64,000 bases of DNA from Sphagnum compactum (lineage: Eukaryota; Bryophyta; Sphagnopsida; Sphagnales): contig OZ234500.1 in the NCBI GenBank assembly GCA_965153455.1, forward strand, positions 13,038,557 to 13,102,556, read 5' to 3'. This document shows, piece after piece, positions 62,201 to 64,000 of this stretch (its first letter is position 1; every line of letters starts with the position of its first letter). Both the position numbers and the translations under genes were made by a program. The notes beneath the pieces are model-generated. The model saw only the letters and a list, made by a program, of their open reading frames with translations, was not told where the DNA came from and searched no databases.

Positions 62201-62990
62201 TTTAAATTTATTCCATTTAAATTTTATGTTTAGAAAATAACAAAAACAAAATCCTTGAATCACGTGTCCAAAAATGGATACCTTGATTGTGAATATGCCC
62301 CTTGAACAATAACCAATACCCTTGGGATTGGATTAAAACACATTGAGTGCATTGGAGTCATAACTTTTGACATTTTTTGTGCCACACAATTCATGTCTAA
62401 ACAGTAGGAATATTATTCAACAAGGCAATTATTTGCCTTGAATAACAAAGGTTTATGGCATCTTTAAATTCCAAGGTTTCTTCAAATGAATATAATCACT
62501 TTGGACGCAAACTAAGTCTTGATAGGAGTTTTTAATTTTTAAAGTGAAGACTTGCATTTCTACAAGTCTTAACCCATTTTTGTTTACACTTTTTGTTTTT
62601 TCAAACTTAAGGATTGTCTTTTGCAAAGAAAATTAGCTTTCTTTAAGTGAAACCTACTTCATTCCATTGAAAAAAATTAGGTTATTAATCACATACTAAA
62701 AGCATTTAGACATGGCATGGCCATAACAAATGCTAGCATACAACTGAAAAAATAGGAGTGGAACAAATTGCTTGTTAAAGTCATTGTGAGGGTGTTCATG
62801 TTGACACTTTCATCTTTCACATAAGTTATAATTTTGTCCAACAAATCATATCAAATAAGCAAATCCTTTAATTATGAAACTCTGGCAGCCCTTGTTGTTT
62901 CATGAACCTCAAAAATTGCCATAGTGGTATGACATGGTTCCCATTTTTTGTTGATGTAATTGAAATCCTTCATGAGACATCCATAAGTCA
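59230..62990. other. Spacer with weak transposon-like scraps
   Basis: AT-rich. A frame at 60788-61003 (WEIAVHGSP...KWIYRHCNFKGDN) faintly resembles a BED-type zinc finger of hAT transposases (W-x-x-x-x-C-x-F-K-G), but one Cys is missing. No catalytic domain follows. Otherwise no gene. Confidence 0.35.
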
Positions 62991-63005
62991 AATGTTGTAA
63001 TAACC

Positions 63006-63212
63006 ATGATGGTTTTAACAAAAGAAGGAAGGAAATATGATGTTCCATATCTTGTTGACCATGTTAGGGATTACCTCACTAATGAGTCATTGCCTATTAG
63101 GAAAATCAACTCCACCACATTGACAAAACACAAATTGCTTCAACCAAATGTTTTTTGTGGAACTCAATGGATGGTACCGCTTTTTGCAATATATAACACC
63201 AAGTTTGGTTGA
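63006..63212 (+). pseudogene. Unidentified ORF fragment, possibly transposon-derived
   Basis: A 68-codon frame starts MMVLTKEGRKYDVPYLVDHV and continues with RKINSTTLTKHKLLQPNVFC. The amino-acid composition is protein-like, unlike the low-complexity neighbours, and the next frame continues FCGTQWMVPLFAIYNTKFG. I do not recognise the family. It is probably a scrap of a repeated-element protein. Confidence 0.25.
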
Positions 63213-63219
63213 ATCCCAA

Positions 63220-64000
63220 TTGCATGAGATGTTGCTTGTCATGCTTCTATTTCAGCATGAAGATTTCATCATCATTTTCACTAATGTTTTAGTTAGCAAC
63301 TACTTTATTGTGATTTTTCTAAAATTTTACAAACCATCATCACCACTCCTAACTAAACCATAGCCATTCCCAACCCTACCTTGACAAATGTCAACCCCAT
63401 AATCAACTATTGACAATGGAGATCCATTGTTCCTCACTCCATTCATAAATTTGTTTTGCATATTTGTAGTCATTGAAGAACAAAAAGCTGTAGCAAAGAG
63501 TGAAAACACAATTAGGTGGATTGTTTGGACTGTCACGATTGTATTTTTTTTGGATTATAGATGAGCTTAAAATGGAAAATCATATCAAACATTAAAATTT
63601 TCAATTTTTTCATTATCCATGTTGTAATAGACTTTAATGAAAATTTTATTAAAAATTATGGATGAATTTTAAGAAAAAAATGGATTCATTGTGAACTTTT
63701 GAAATGATGACACTATGTTTGTCACACATTGAAAATGAAAAATGTGGATTCAAAAAAATGTCATACTAATATCAAAATTAAAAATAAAAAATAGGCCACC
63801 ATAAAATGAATAATTTAATCATAAGATGCATTGAAATTTTTCCACTATAATTTTTTTTCATATTTAAGAATTTATTTTGTTTTGATTTTCGTTAGTTTTT
63901 ACAATTGATATTCCATTTCACATTGAAATCTTTAAACTTTTCTTTAAATTTTTTGACCAATCACATGTTCAAGGATATTTATAGGGTGGTCTATTAATAT
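63220..64000. other. Terminal AT-rich spacer, nothing seen
   Basis: No supported gene, repeat or RNA is seen to the end of the window. Confidence 0.5.

Overview
The window looks like nuclear DNA from a large, AT-rich, transposon-filled plant genome. A fern is the best guess; a lycophyte or gymnosperm is possible. Three observations point this way. The NLR immune receptor begins with an MxEPL motif and an RPW8-like helical bundle, as described for NLRs of non-flowering plants. A decayed PPR gene has the near-identical repeat phrasing typical of the large fern and lycophyte PPR families. Genes are far apart, separated by degenerate retroelements and foldback repeats. No rRNA, tRNA gene, CRISPR array or bacterial-type operon is visible.

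Layout. 1-1.4 kb: last exon of a GH81 endo-beta-1,3-glucanase. 1.9-2.55 kb: broken NB-ARC fragment of an NLR. 7.1-10.5 kb: a GC-richer multi-exon gene. I reassembled it by hand from nine in-phase coding exons, and it proves to be a very divergent APETALA2-class (euAP2) protein. 10.7-11.7 kb: PPR pseudogene running into an LRR fragment. 11.9-24 kb: AT-rich DNA with degenerate ~180-bp repeats and a MITE-like element. 24.1-24.8 kb: foldback element with a small ORF. 26.5-29.6 kb: intact, apparently intronless NLR. 30.8-32 kb: foldback repeat. 34.2-44 kb: broken Ty3/gypsy retrotransposon whose protease region is split by a 2.75-kb CACTA-like DNA transposon. 45.7-47.4 kb: gene for a charged nuclear protein with a CHZ-like C-terminal motif. 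47.4-64 kb: mostly non-coding DNA with a hairpin element, A-rich duplicated DNA and simple repeats.

The genes do not form a pathway. The shared theme is turnover: the intact NLR has at least two sets of broken relatives in the same window (1.9 kb and 11.5 kb), and transposons are nested. The item most worth follow-up is the AP2-like gene. Exon phases and the 31-nt microexon of the euAP2 family are kept and the frame is open across nine exons, yet most DNA-contact residues of repeat 1 are replaced and repeat 2 is almost gone.
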